This document shows positions 9,253-18,116 of a stretch of DNA of 64,000 nt, piece by piece. Both the position numbers and the translations under genes were made by a program. Where the stretch lies: the NCBI GenBank assembly GCA_965212525.1, contig CBDBVC010000030.1, positions 62,001-126,000 on the forward strand, written 5' to 3'. The notes beneath the pieces are model-generated. The model was given only the letters and a program-made list of their open reading frames with translations. It was not told the DNA's origin and ran no database searches. Within the stretch, counting starts at the first letter, position 1. Each line of letters starts with the position of its first letter. Source of the stretch: SZUA-38 sp965212525 (GTDB lineage: Bacteria; Pseudomonadota; Gammaproteobacteria; Xanthomonadales; SZUA-38).

Positions 9253-10552
9253 CCTCAGACTGGGACTGCTGTCGATCCGGCAGCACCCGATTCTCTCGAC
9301 CCTGATGATCGCGGCGATCGGCGTCGGTATCGCCGCCTGCATGACCATGCTGACGGTGTACTATCTGTCGGCGCAGAATCCGATTCCGGAAAAATCCGAC
9401 GTCCTGTTCGCGGTCCAGCTGGACAACACGAACCTGGGCCAGGACGAAGACCCGGAAGATCTGCATCCGCCACCGCAGCAGCTCAGCTGGACCGATGCGC
9501 AGAACCTGCTGGAAAGCCCGCTGCCTGTGCGTCAGGCCGCCATGTTCAAGGGGGCCTTCTCGGTACAGCCATCGAACTCGGATGTGCCGCCATTCCTGTC
9601 GCTGGCCCGTTTCACCAGCCGCGACTTCTTCACCCTGTTCGATGTCCCGTTCCGATTCGGTGGCGCCTGGTCCGAAGACGAGGCGCTGGCGGCATCACAG
9701 GTCGTGGTGCTCTCGCGCGAGACCAATGACAAGGTGTTTGGCGGCGAGGATTCCACCGGTCGTACCCTGATTCTGGATGAGCGTGAATTCCGCGTCGCCG
9801 GCGTGATCGAGGACTGGCGACCGAGTCCGAAATTCTACGACATCACCAACGGCCCGTTCGACGAGGCAGAATCCCTGTTCGTGCCACTGTCGCTGACCAT
9901 CCCGCTGCAGATGGACAGCTCGGGCAACACCAACTGCAATGGCGAGCAGATCGACAGCTACGACGCCTTCATGGCCTCCGAGTGTCGCTGGATCAGTTAC
10001 TGGGTGGAATTCAACCAGCCGGCTGAAGCCGAATTCTACGCCGACTACATCGAGGCCTATATCGCGTCACAGAAGGCCATCGGCCGATTCGAGAAGCCGG
10101 CCAACTATTCGGTTCTGAATGTGACCGACTACCTGGAAGAGCAGAACGTGGCCGATGATGACAGCAAGATCATGGTCTGGCTGTCGTTCCTGTTCCTGCT
10201 GGTGTGCCTGCTCAACACCATCGGGCTTATCCTGGCCAAACTGCTGGCCCGCACCCCGCAGATCGCCCTGCGGCGCGCCCTCGGTGCCAGCCGCATTGCC
10301 CTGTTCAAGCAGTACATCATCGAGATCATGATGATTGGCCTGCTGGGCGGGTTGCTCGGCATTGCCCTGTCGATGCTGGGACTGAAAGGGGTCAAGGCGC
10401 TGATGCGTTCGGATGCCCTGCTGTTCAGCATGGACTGGAACATGGTCATGGCCGCCATCGGCATCTCACTGGCCGCCAGCCTGCTGGCCGGCCTGTACCC
10501 GGCGATTCGCGTATCCGGCATGCCACCGGCCACCTCACTGAAGACACAATAA
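9239..10552 (+). CDS. ABC transporter permease, MacB/FtsX type (first of two)
   Basis: About 437 residues with the mechanotransmission-type fold of MacB: a first membrane helix (STLMIAAIGVGIAACMTMLTVYYL), a large periplasmic MacB_PCD domain of about 250 residues, and three C-terminal helices of the FtsX domain (IMVWLSFLFLLVCLLNTIGLILAKLL, MMIGLLGGLLGIALSMLGL, AAIGISLAASLLAGLYPAIRVS). The ARTPQIALRRALGASR motif between helices is typical. The start at 9239 lies inside the upstream ATPase gene; it is the first ATG that gives family-like N-terminal sequence. Confidence 0.88.
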   Translation: MLLYNLRLGLLSIRQHPILSTLMIAAIGVGIAACMTMLTVYYLSAQNPIPEKSDVLFAVQLDNTNLGQDEDPEDLHPPPQQLSWTDAQNLLESPLPVRQAAMFKGAFSVQPSNSDVPPFLSLARFTSRDFFTLFDVPFRFGGAWSEDEALAASQVVVLSRETNDKVFGGEDSTGRTLILDEREFRVAGVIEDWRPSPKFYDITNGPFDEAESLFVPLSLTIPLQMDSSGNTNCNGEQIDSYDAFMASECRWISYWVEFNQPAEAEFYADYIEAYIASQKAIGRFEKPANYSVLNVTDYLEEQNVADDDSKIMVWLSFLFLLVCLLNTIGLILAKLLARTPQIALRRALGASRIALFKQYIIEIMMIGLLGGLLGIALSMLGLKGVKALMRSDALLFSMDWNMVMAAIGISLAASLLAGLYPAIRVSGMPPATSLKTQ

Positions 10553-10561
10553 GGAAACATC

Positions 10562-11770
10562 ATGGAAATTCGTCCCATACTCAGTGCCATGACCCGCAAC
10601 AAGCTGGGGGCTATCCTGATCGCCGCCCAGATCGCGTTCACACTGGCCATCATCTGCAACGGTGCCTTCATTGTCTGGCAGCGCTACGAGACCATGACCC
10701 GGCCCACCGGCATGGACTTTGACAACATCTTCGCCATCAACAGCCAGGGCATCGGCTCCAGCTTCGATTCGCGCGCCACCGTGGCCAGTGATCTGGAACT
10801 GATACGCAATATCCCAGGTGTCATCGCCGCTACCAGCACCAATGCCATTCCGCTGTCGAACGGCGGCTGGGGTGAACGCATCCAGGCCAGCATGGACGAG
10901 GGCACACCGCAACATTCGACCGGGGTCTACATGATGAACGAACAGGGAATCGAGGCACTGGGTGTCACCCTGGCAGGCGGCCGCAATTTCACGGCTGATG
11001 AAATGGTCTATCCGGAAGAGAACAGCGGGGTGATCTCCAACGTGGCCCTGATTACTCAGGAGCTTTCTGACCTGCTGTACCCGGAAGAAGGTGAAAGCGC
11101 CCTGGGCCGAACCATCTTCTTTGACTCCAGACCCGTGGAAGTGATCGGCATCATCGAACACATGCACGGCTCCTGGGTCGGCTGGGACGGTCTTGGTCAG
11201 GTGACCATACTGGCCGGCCAGCAGTTGCGAAACTCAAGCCGTTACCTGATTCGCACTGAACCGGGCATGCGCGATGCCGTCATGCCGCAGGTGGAGGAAG
11301 GCCTGGCTGCCAGCAATACACAGCGCATCATTCGACGACTGCGCTCGCTTGAAGAGTACGCAGCGGGCAGTTATTCGAGAGACAATACCGTTGCCGTCAC
11401 CATGATGACCGTCATTATTCTGCTCGTCATCATCACCGCCATGGGCATCATTGGCCTGGTCAGCTTCCTGGTCAGTCAGCGCACCAAGCAGATCGGAACC
11501 CGCCGTGCACTGGGGGCGCGCAAGTTTCACGTGGTGCGCTATTTCCTGGTGGAAAACTGGCTCATCACCACCATTGGCCTGAGCGTGGGTCTGATACTGA
11601 CGGTTGCACTCAACATGCTTCTGGTAGAACATCTGGCCATGACCCGTCTCGATATCAAGTACCTGCCCATCGGCCTGATCGCCATCTGGCTGCTCGGCTT
11701 CCTGGCCTCGCTTGGTCCGGCGCGCAAGGCGGCGCATGTCTCGCCAGCCATTGCCACACGGACGGTGTAA
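10562..11770 (+). CDS. ABC transporter permease, MacB/FtsX type (second of two)
   Basis: 402 residues with the same architecture as its neighbour: an N-terminal helix (KLGAILIAAQIAFTLAIICNGAFIVW), a periplasmic domain, and three C-terminal helices (TVIILLVIITAMGIIGLVSFLV, WLITTIGLSVGLILTVALNML, LPIGLIAIWLLGFLASLGPARKAA) with the RTKQIGTRRALGARK loop. The two permeases are diverged paralogues and probably form a heterodimer. AAGGAAACATC precedes the start, 9 bases after the previous stop. The exported substrate is not evident. Confidence 0.88.
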   Translation: MEIRPILSAMTRNKLGAILIAAQIAFTLAIICNGAFIVWQRYETMTRPTGMDFDNIFAINSQGIGSSFDSRATVASDLELIRNIPGVIAATSTNAIPLSNGGWGERIQASMDEGTPQHSTGVYMMNEQGIEALGVTLAGGRNFTADEMVYPEENSGVISNVALITQELSDLLYPEEGESALGRTIFFDSRPVEVIGIIEHMHGSWVGWDGLGQVTILAGQQLRNSSRYLIRTEPGMRDAVMPQVEEGLAASNTQRIIRRLRSLEEYAAGSYSRDNTVAVTMMTVIILLVIITAMGIIGLVSFLVSQRTKQIGTRRALGARKFHVVRYFLVENWLITTIGLSVGLILTVALNMLLVEHLAMTRLDIKYLPIGLIAIWLLGFLASLGPARKAAHVSPAIATRTV

Positions 11771-11777
11771 TCACCCG

Positions 11778-13115
11778 ATGTCGACCATCCTGATCATCGA
11801 AGACAACACCGGCGTGATGGACGCGCTGGCACTGATGCTGGATTTGCACGATTACCGCTGCCTGACAGCCTCATCACCCGAAGACGGGGTGAGGCTGGCA
11901 GCGCAGCAGCAACCCGATCTGATTATCCAGGACATGAATTTCGATGAGGATTCCACCTCGGGCGATGAAGGTATCCGTCTGTTTCACCAGCTGCGCGAAC
12001 TGGATGCCGATGTTCCCATTATCCTGCTCACCGCCTGGACCCATCTTGAACATGCGGTCTCGCTGGTCAAGGCCGGTGCCGCCGATTACCTGCAGAAACC
12101 CTGGGATGATCAGAAGCTGCTGACCACCATCCAGAACCTGCTGGAACTCAGTCGCCACCGCCGGGAGCAATCGGCGCGCAACAGCCGGATGGCAAAACAG
12201 CGCGAGGAGATCAGCCGGAAGTTCCAGCTCGGCGGCCTGATCTATGCCAGTGATGCCATGCACGAGATCGTTACCCTGGCCACCCGCATTGCACGCTCCG
12301 ATGTACCGGTACTGATCACCGGCCCCAACGGCTGCGGCAAGCAGATGATTGCCGAACTGATCCAGGCCAATTCGGCGGTGGCCGACAAACCGCTCATCAC
12401 CGTCAATGCCGGCGCCCTGCCCGAAAACCTGATCGAGGCCGAGCTGTTTGGCGCCGATGCCGGTGCCTATACCGGTGCCGACACAGCCCGCGAAGGCCGA
12501 TTCGAGGCCGCCGACGGCGGCACCCTGTTTCTCGATGAAATCGGCAACCTGCCTCTCGAGGGCCAGAAGAAACTGCTGCGTGTGCTGCAGACCGGTGAGT
12601 TCGAGCGCCTTGGCTCCAGCCGTACGCGCAAGGTCAACGTGCGACTGATCAGTGCCACCAATGCCGACCTGAACGCGGCCGTACGTGAGGGCAGCATGCG
12701 GCAGGATCTGCTGTACCGGCTCAATGTCATTGAGCTGGACATCCCGCCGCTGAAATCGCGCGTTGCCGACATCATGCCGCTGGCCGAACATTTTCTCGGC
12801 AGCGATCACCGTTTCAGTCCCGAAGCGGTTGAAAGCCTGATGCAGTACGACTGGCCGGGCAATGTACGTGAGCTGGAAAACCGAATCAGCCGGGCCAGGC
12901 TGCTGACCACAGGACCGCTGATCCGGCGTGAGGACCTGGGTTTCGACGCCGCCAGCAGCACATCGGATGAACCCAGCGCCGCCGAAATCCGCAGCGCACT
13001 GGAGGCGGCCAATGGCGTCATCGCCCGCGCGGCCCGCGCCCTGAACCTGTCCCGACAGTCACTGTACCGTCGCATGGAAAAGCTGGGCATCGATGTCTCC
13101 GACAAGGCCGGCTAG
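11778..13115 (+). CDS. Sigma-54-dependent response regulator (NtrC family)
   Basis: 445 residues. The receiver domain is at about 1-120, with acidic pair E8/D9, phosphoacceptor D52 (IIQDMNF) and lysine in LQKPW. The AAA+ domain has Walker A GPNGCGKQM at about 182-190, the sigma-54-contacting loop GAYTGA near 230 (a conservative variant of GAFTGA), Walker B TLFLDEIGN, and the R-finger region. The Fis-type helix-turn-helix is at the C-terminus (RAARALNLSRQSLYRRMEKLGI). It starts 7 bases after the permease stop, so it is co-transcribed with the transporter it probably activates through the paired palindromes at 7079-7117. Confidence 0.93.
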   Translation: MSTILIIEDNTGVMDALALMLDLHDYRCLTASSPEDGVRLAAQQQPDLIIQDMNFDEDSTSGDEGIRLFHQLRELDADVPIILLTAWTHLEHAVSLVKAGAADYLQKPWDDQKLLTTIQNLLELSRHRREQSARNSRMAKQREEISRKFQLGGLIYASDAMHEIVTLATRIARSDVPVLITGPNGCGKQMIAELIQANSAVADKPLITVNAGALPENLIEAELFGADAGAYTGADTAREGRFEAADGGTLFLDEIGNLPLEGQKKLLRVLQTGEFERLGSSRTRKVNVRLISATNADLNAAVREGSMRQDLLYRLNVIELDIPPLKSRVADIMPLAEHFLGSDHRFSPEAVESLMQYDWPGNVRELENRISRARLLTTGPLIRREDLGFDAASSTSDEPSAAEIRSALEAANGVIARAARALNLSRQSLYRRMEKLGIDVSDKAG

Positions 13116-13148
13116 GGCAATCACGAGAGGCCAGCCTGCCTGCATGCT

Positions 13149-13176
13149 GTGACCGCAGCCGGCTGTCCCCTATAAT
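13149..13176 (+). promoter_or_regulatory. Possible sigma-70 promoter for the kinase gene
   Basis: A perfect TATAAT at 13171-13176 is preceded at 16 bases by GTGACC (13149-13154). The predicted start falls at about 13183, on the ATG of the kinase gene, so either the message is leaderless or the second in-frame ATG at 13201 is used. This would give the kinase a constitutive supply independent of the sigma-54 promoter. Confidence 0.4.
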
Positions 13177-13182
13177 CGCTCC

Positions 13183-14508
13183 ATGTTCCGATCATCTTCC
13201 ATGGAAGGCCGTCTGGCATTACTGATTGTCCTGGCCATCAGTCTTGCTCTGCTGGCCTACACCCTGCTCAATCGCTGGCTGCCCTCACCGGTGTTTGTCT
13301 GGACACTGCTGATTGCACTGATCGTGATGCTGGCGATGATCATTGCCCGCATCTGGACCGTCCCCCTGACCTCGCGTCTGCGTGCACTGGAATCGGGAAC
13401 GGCCAGCTTCGTCGACAGTGATTATTCCATTTCGCTGTCGGAAAAAGGGCCGCCCGAACTGGTGCCGATCATTCGCAGTTACAATCAGATCGGTACCCTG
13501 CTGCGCGAGGAACGTCAGACACTGCACCAGCGCGAACTGTTGCTGGACACCGTTATTCAGGCCTCGCCCATCGCCATGCTGCTGCTCGACTCCAGGCAGC
13601 GGGTGATCTATTCCAACAGTGCCGCGCGCAAGATGCTGTATCAGGGCCGCAGGATGGAGGGCATGGACTGGGACAGTGTGCTGGAGACACTGGATGCATC
13701 GGTGGCGCGTGGTCTGAGACAGAACCAGGGGGGCGTGTTCTCGATCGAATCGACCGATGGTGACCCTGAAAGCTGCCTGGCCGTGATCAAGGAATTCAGG
13801 CTCAATGCCAAACCACACCGGCTCTACATGCTGCAGCGGCTGACGCGTGAACTGAACCGGCAGGAGGTAGCCACCTGGAAGAAGGTGATCCGCATCATCA
13901 GTCATGAGCTCAACAACTCGGTGGCACCTATTACCTCACTGGTGCACTCCGGGCGCATCCTGGCTGAACGCGGCGACCGGGATCGCCTGATACGTGCACT
14001 GGACAGCGTCGCCGAACGCGCCCGGCATCTGGCCGGGTTCATTGGCCATTACGCCAATTTTGCACGCCTGCCTGAACCGGAACAGGCGGCCCACGACTGG
14101 GCCGCTTTCCTGTCGCCACTGCAGCAGTCACACGGCTTCAGACTGCTCGAACCGTTGCCACAATTACCCGGCTGGTTCGACGCCACTCTGATGGAACAGG
14201 TACTGATCAACCTGATCAAGAATGCACTGGAAGCGGGCAGCAGCATCGACGATGTCGAGCTGCGCTGCATCAACCTGGAACAGAGTCAGTTGCTGGAGGT
14301 TCGCGATCGTGGCACCGGCATGAACGAGGTTGAGCTGAAACAGGCGCTGGCACCGTTCTACTCCACCAAGAAATCCGGCTCGGGCATTGGTCTTGCGCTG
14401 TGCCGCGAAATCATCGAAGCCCATGGCGGTGACATCAACCTGCGTAACCGCAGCGCTGGCGGGCTCAGCGTACAGATGACCCTGCCCCTGCGTGAACAGC
14501 TCGACTGA
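13183..14508 (+). CDS. Sensor histidine kinase (NtrY-like architecture)
   Basis: 441 residues. Two N-terminal membrane helices (LALLIVLAISLALLAYTLL and FVWTLLIALIVMLAMIIARIW) lie close together with almost no periplasmic loop. A HAMP-like linker, a PAS domain (TVIQASPIAMLLLDSRQRVIYS) and a DHp helix follow, with the phosphorylated histidine at H241 in IISHELNNSVAPI. The ATPase domain has the N box LINLIKNALEAG, G1 DRGTGM and G2 GSGIGLALC. The tiny sensor loop suggests it senses the membrane or cytoplasm. It follows the regulator by 67 bases and is the obvious partner. Confidence 0.92.
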   Translation: MFRSSSMEGRLALLIVLAISLALLAYTLLNRWLPSPVFVWTLLIALIVMLAMIIARIWTVPLTSRLRALESGTASFVDSDYSISLSEKGPPELVPIIRSYNQIGTLLREERQTLHQRELLLDTVIQASPIAMLLLDSRQRVIYSNSAARKMLYQGRRMEGMDWDSVLETLDASVARGLRQNQGGVFSIESTDGDPESCLAVIKEFRLNAKPHRLYMLQRLTRELNRQEVATWKKVIRIISHELNNSVAPITSLVHSGRILAERGDRDRLIRALDSVAERARHLAGFIGHYANFARLPEPEQAAHDWAAFLSPLQQSHGFRLLEPLPQLPGWFDATLMEQVLINLIKNALEAGSSIDDVELRCINLEQSQLLEVRDRGTGMNEVELKQALAPFYSTKKSGSGIGLALCREIIEAHGGDINLRNRSAGGLSVQMTLPLREQLD

Positions 14509-14637
14509 GTCACCCGGTTCAATACAGAAAGCATGCTCATCGGTCCACGCCAGCGCAGGCCCGACATGACAGGACAGACACACGGCGCTATGCTGCCCTG
14601 CCTGTACTGCGCAACATTCCACCGAGAGCGACACGCC

Positions 14638-15309
14638 ATGCACGAGAAGACATCACTGCCCGTTCTCTACAGCTTCAGGCGCTGCCCCTATGCCATGCGC
14701 GCTCGCATGGCCATTGCCAGCGCCGGGCTCAGCGTGGAGCTGCGTGAGGTGGTACTGAGGAACAAGCCGCCGGAAATGATCGAGACCTCACCCAAGGCCA
14801 CGGTACCGATCATCGACGATGCCGATGCCGGTGTGCTGGATGAAAGCCTGGATATCATGCACTGGGCGCTGGCCAAGTCCGATCCCGAGCAATGGCTGCC
14901 GCAGGATGATGACAGCCGCGAGGCGTCCGACGCCCTGATCCAAACCTGCGACGATGAGTTCAAATCCTGGCTGGACAAGTACAAGTACGCCGACCGGCAC
15001 CCCGAACACAGTGCCGAGTATTACAGAATGGAGGGTGAGCGCTTTCTGGCACAACTCGAATCCCGGCTCTGTGATCGGCCCTGGCTCATTGACGAAGTGC
15101 CGAGGCTGGCCGACATCGCCATCTTCCCGTTCGTGCGCCAGTTCGCCCACGTCGACCGGAGCTGGTTCGAAGGCAGCAAATACACGAACCTGCGCCACTG
15201 GTATCAGCGGCTGCATGAATCGCCGACCTTTCTGTCGGTGATGCAGAAATACCCGCCCTGGAAGAACGGAGATGCGGTGACACTGTTTCCGGAGCCGTCA
15301 GCCGCCTGA
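14638..15309 (+). CDS. Glutathione S-transferase family protein
   Basis: 223 residues. The thioredoxin-fold N-terminal domain begins LPVLYSFRRCPYAMRARMAI, a CPYA active-site motif like that of omega-class or glutaredoxin-2-like GSTs, followed by the cis-proline site ATVPII. The all-helical C-terminal domain covers about 95-215. Cytoplasmic. The substrate is unknown. The ATG at 14638 is preferred over the upstream open frame because the fold begins there. Its end overlaps the convergent marR-type gene by 12 bases. Confidence 0.87.
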   Translation: MHEKTSLPVLYSFRRCPYAMRARMAIASAGLSVELREVVLRNKPPEMIETSPKATVPIIDDADAGVLDESLDIMHWALAKSDPEQWLPQDDDSREASDALIQTCDDEFKSWLDKYKYADRHPEHSAEYYRMEGERFLAQLESRLCDRPWLIDEVPRLADIAIFPFVRQFAHVDRSWFEGSKYTNLRHWYQRLHESPTFLSVMQKYPPWKNGDAVTLFPEPSAA

Positions 15310-15768
15310 ATTGTAGTTTTTCTCGATCGCGGCCTGCATCAGCTGGCAGGTTAGGCCGGTGACCTCGCCCTGCTCGCGTGTGATCGCATCCGACATCACG
15401 GCGATCATCTTCTTCTGAATCTCGAGACCTTGAAGTGCCATCGCAGTGCCATCATCGGTGAGGAAAATGCGTCGCTTGCGGGCATCGCCTTCGTCGGCAC
15501 GGCGCTCCAGCCAGCCACGCGCCTGCATGCGGTCCACCAGTCCCGACACGTTGCTCTTGACCACGAAATTGCGCTGCGCGATTTCCTGCTGCGTGCGACC
15601 GTTACGGGCCAGCAGGCAGGCCAGAATATCGTACTGCGCCAGTGACAGGCCCACCTGAGACAGCTCGCGCTGCATGGCCCTCTCGCAACTGCGGAAAACG
15701 CTCACCACCGACAGCCAGTCATTGATGCCCGGAATCGTCAGGATCGGATTGTCTTGATTTTTGTTCAT
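15298..15768 (-). CDS. MarR-family transcriptional regulator
   Basis: About 156 residues with the winged-helix MarR fold: LSQVGLSLAQYDILACLLARNGRTQQEIAQRN, then recognition helix NVSGLVDRMQARGWLERRADEGDARKRR and the wing. I chose the ATG at 15768; the other in-frame ATG at 15789 lies upstream of the likely -10 box (TATAAT on the minus strand, 15778-15783) and would not be transcribed. It is divergent from an alpha/beta hydrolase gene, with two inverted repeats between them, so it probably represses both itself and the hydrolase until an aromatic or similar ligand binds. Confidence 0.88.
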   Translation of the reverse strand: MNKNQDNPILTIPGINDWLSVVSVFRSCERAMQRELSQVGLSLAQYDILACLLARNGRTQQEIAQRNFVVKSNVSGLVDRMQARGWLERRADEGDARKRRIFLTDDGTAMALQGLEIQKKMIAVMSDAITREQGEVTGLTCQLMQAAIEKNYNSGG

Positions 15769-15797
15769 ATGTGAACTATTATAGTTCATATGAGAAC
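15754..15797. promoter_or_regulatory. Divergent promoter with two MarR-type operators
   Basis: Two repeats, GTTCATATGTGAAC at 15763-15776 and GTTCATATGAGAAC at 15784-15797, are exactly 21 bases apart. The rightward promoter is TTGATT (15754-15759), 17 bases, TATTAT (15777-15782), so the first operator fills its spacer. On the minus strand TATAAT at 15778-15783 serves the regulator gene and the second operator lies in its spacer. One protein bound at both sites would shut off both genes. Confidence 0.75.
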
Positions 15798-15827
15798 TAT
15801 ATCCATTGATTGTATGGAACCAACATC

Positions 15828-16733
15828 ATGACTGCCATCAAGAAACTGATTCCCGTTTTCTTTCGCCTGTTGTCCAGTGTAACACCCGGCATGGCTGCCA
15901 GGCTTGCCCGTCGTCTGTTTAGCCAGCCCCTGCGTCCGGCAAACCGGCCGGATGACCTGACCCTGGCACGCAATCGCGCCATACTGGATCAGTCGAAACA
16001 GCGCCAGCTGATCACTGGCAGCGGCGAAGTGCAGCTGTATCACTGGCCGGCGAAGGCAATCGATGCACCGCGCGTGCTGGTTGTGCATGGCTGGACCTCC
16101 AGCACCGATCACATGCTGCACTTCATTCAGGCGCTGCACCGTGCCGGCTGTGACGTTCACGCGCTGGATTTCCCCGCTCACGGGCGATCACCGGGTGACA
16201 TACTGACCCAGCCCATGGCGGTTGAGGTGATTCGTGAGGTCTGCTGGGATATTGGCCCGGTTACCACACTTCTGGGCCATTCCTTTGGTGGTGCCATGAG
16301 CCTGATGTCGCTGCAGGAGCCAGACGGCACAGCCAGCCCGATTGCGCCGCAGCAGATCATCACGGTCGCGGCACCCGCCAGGCTCGAGCACGTGCTGGAC
16401 CGTTTTGCCGACATGATCGGCCTGGGTCAGCGAGCCACGGTGAAACTGAAACAACAGATCGAGAATACCTTCTCCACGCCCCTGTGGCGCATGACGCCCG
16501 AACATGTATCCAGTCTCTGGGAGGGCGAGCTGACAGTGATTCACGATGCCAGTGACCGCGAGATCCCGCTGGCCGATGCGCGCATAGCGGCAGCAGCATT
16601 CCCTGCGGCGCAGCTGCACATCACCGAAGGGCTGGGCCACCGTCGCATCCTGAGGGATGATGCGGTTGCCGAGCTTATCGTCTCGGCCATTGTCGATACC
16701 GCACCGACGCCTGATCTGAAACAGGCCGCCTGA
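15828..16733 (+). CDS. Alpha/beta hydrolase
   Basis: 301 residues. The oxyanion-hole strand is VLVVHGWTSS, the nucleophile elbow is GHSFGG with S152, an acid is available in the VIHDASDREIPL strand, and the catalytic histidine is in EGLGHRRIL near the C-terminus. The N-terminus is basic and weakly hydrophobic, without a convincing signal peptide. The substrate is unknown. It is divergent from and probably controlled by the MarR-type regulator. The ATG at 15828 is used as the first in-frame ATG; no strong ribosome-binding site is visible. Confidence 0.85.
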   Translation: MTAIKKLIPVFFRLLSSVTPGMAARLARRLFSQPLRPANRPDDLTLARNRAILDQSKQRQLITGSGEVQLYHWPAKAIDAPRVLVVHGWTSSTDHMLHFIQALHRAGCDVHALDFPAHGRSPGDILTQPMAVEVIREVCWDIGPVTTLLGHSFGGAMSLMSLQEPDGTASPIAPQQIITVAAPARLEHVLDRFADMIGLGQRATVKLKQQIENTFSTPLWRMTPEHVSSLWEGELTVIHDASDREIPLADARIAAAAFPAAQLHITEGLGHRRILRDDAVAELIVSAIVDTAPTPDLKQAA

Positions 16734-16754
16734 GGGATCTGCACTCAGCCGGCC
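16724..16754. terminator. Hairpin between convergent genes
   Basis: GGCCGCCTGAG (16724-16734) pairs with CTCAGCCGGCC (16744-16754) at ten of eleven positions around a 9-base loop. It spans the ends of the hydrolase and SRPBCC genes. There is no T-run on either strand, so it is a terminator-like or RNA-protecting hairpin rather than a proven terminator. Confidence 0.4.
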
Positions 16755-17179
16755 TCAAGCACCTGCTTCAGCCGCTCCAGTTCCTTGCGCCGCTCCTTTC
16801 TGAACATGCGCCGGATCAGCGGCGATATCAGCCGCATGAAAATCCCCTTGGGATGATGCTCCGCCGTAAAGGTCAGCTCGGTGCCCGACTCCAGCGGCTT
16901 CAGTTCATAGCCGATCCAGCCCGGCATCACTTTGACGTCGTTGCTGAATTTCATCAGGCGATCGGGTTCCCATTCGATCACCGTTGAAACGATATCCATC
17001 TTCTTCGGAATATCCACCGAGATCCTGACACGGTCACCGACACCGCCCTTCAGCTCGCCGATCGGAACAACGGCGACAATGCCATTGACCCATTTGCCCA
17101 GGCAGTCATCGTCGTTGATGAATTCGAAGATGCTGTGCGCATCGCGGTTGATGATGATCGTCTGATGTTCGCTAATCAT
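16745..17179 (-). CDS. SRPBCC (START-like) family protein
   Basis: 144 residues from the ATG at 17179, which has GGAGAG just upstream. The sequence has the helix-grip layout of the polyketide cyclase/Coq10/AHSA group: an N-terminal strand with QTIIINRDAHSIFEFINDDDC (the typical A-x-x-V/I-F-x-F-I pattern), a beta-sheet with GDRVRISVDIPKKMD, ELTFTAEHHPKG, and a basic C-terminal helix (RRMFRKERRKELERLKQVL). Such proteins bind hydrophobic ligands; a role cannot be assigned. It lies 37 bases downstream of the AraC-type gene on the same strand and is probably co-transcribed. Confidence 0.8.
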   Translation of the reverse strand: MISEHQTIIINRDAHSIFEFINDDDCLGKWVNGIVAVVPIGELKGGVGDRVRISVDIPKKMDIVSTVIEWEPDRLMKFSNDVKVMPGWIGYELKPLESGTELTFTAEHHPKGIFMRLISPLIRRMFRKERRKELERLKQVLEAG

Positions 17180-17216
17180 GGTTGCTCTCCGGGCAGGTTC
17201 AGTATCGGGATGGTGT

Positions 17217-18116
17217 TCAGCGCTTCGTTTCGATGGGCAGGTACAGATCGGTCCAGGTGTGATCATTCAGGGCAGAGGCCTTGATGTCGATCAGGCACTC
17301 GAACACCTGGGCCGGACGGATCTGAACACCCGGCCAGCCCATCACCGTCTGGAACAGTCGCGGCCAGGCTTCGGCCAGGGTGGCATAGGGGCCGGCATGC
17401 GTCAGTACGGCATACTGGCCTGCGGCAATGTGACTGTGAAACACGGGTGCATCCGATCGTTTTGCCGTAAAGGCTGCATCGACCTGAATCGCCATGTCAT
17501 AGCGCAACCGATCGTCGGGCGTGGTGCCCGGGGCATCCAGCGGAATGCCAAAATGCACCAGCGGCAGCGACGACAGCCCCCTGTCGAGCACAAAGGCCGA
17601 CAGCCGCTGCCAGGGGTTGTCGCCAACCGAGGCAATCAGCGGCACCTGCTCGTAGGGGCCGGTATGGCGAATCGCCGCCAGATGAATCTCAGGCAACATC
17701 ACCCGTCGCACCGCTGAAGCAGCCTCGCCCGCCGAATGGGTATTCTCGCCATCTCCAGACTGGCCGGCACCCAGGCGCTGCTCTGCCGAAGGCGGGTAGC
17801 CAAATACGCGCTGATAGGCCCGGCTGTAGGTTTCCGGTCGACTGAATCCATAGCGCTGAGCAATGTCGATCAGGCGATCGGTGGTGATGCGAAGGTCGTA
17901 GCGCGATTTCTCGATCCGCAGTCGCTCCACATAGGCCCGCGGCGTTTCATCGAGCTGCTGTCGGAAGGTGCGGTGGAAATGCGTTGGTGACAACCCAGCC
18001 TCGGCCGCTACTGTCTCCAGCGACAGATCAGCATGCAGATTGTTCTGGATATACACCTGTGCCCTCACCAGTGACGGGTTGAGTTCGGTAGCTGTACTCT
18101 GGCTTGTTGCTGTCAT
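17217..18116 (-). CDS. AraC-family regulator with GyrI-like effector-binding domain
   Basis: 299 residues. The double helix-turn-helix is N-terminal (about 15-115): LSLETVAAEAGLSPTHFHRTFRQ, then IDIAQRYGFSRPETYSRAYQRVFGYPP. The C-terminal about 160 residues form a GyrI/Rob-like ligand-binding domain (EIHLAAIRHTGPYEQV, AVLTHAGPYATLAEAW, FECLIDI). This domain order matches Rob/SoxS-like multidrug sensors. It presumably controls itself and the SRPBCC gene behind it. Confidence 0.9.
   Translation of the reverse strand: MTATSQSTATELNPSLVRAQVYIQNNLHADLSLETVAAEAGLSPTHFHRTFRQQLDETPRAYVERLRIEKSRYDLRITTDRLIDIAQRYGFSRPETYSRAYQRVFGYPPSAEQRLGAGQSGDGENTHSAGEAASAVRRVMLPEIHLAAIRHTGPYEQVPLIASVGDNPWQRLSAFVLDRGLSSLPLVHFGIPLDAPGTTPDDRLRYDMAIQVDAAFTAKRSDAPVFHSHIAAGQYAVLTHAGPYATLAEAWPRLFQTVMGWPGVQIRPAQVFECLIDIKASALNDHTWTDLYLPIETKR

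Noticed and set aside
11712..11777. Earlier start for the response regulator
   Set aside because: The extension overlaps the permease end and precedes the normal first strand of the receiver domain; the ATG at 11778 gives a standard N-terminus.
15789..15789. Upstream ATG as start of the MarR gene
   Set aside because: It lies upstream of the likely -10 box for the same gene, so it should not be in the transcript.
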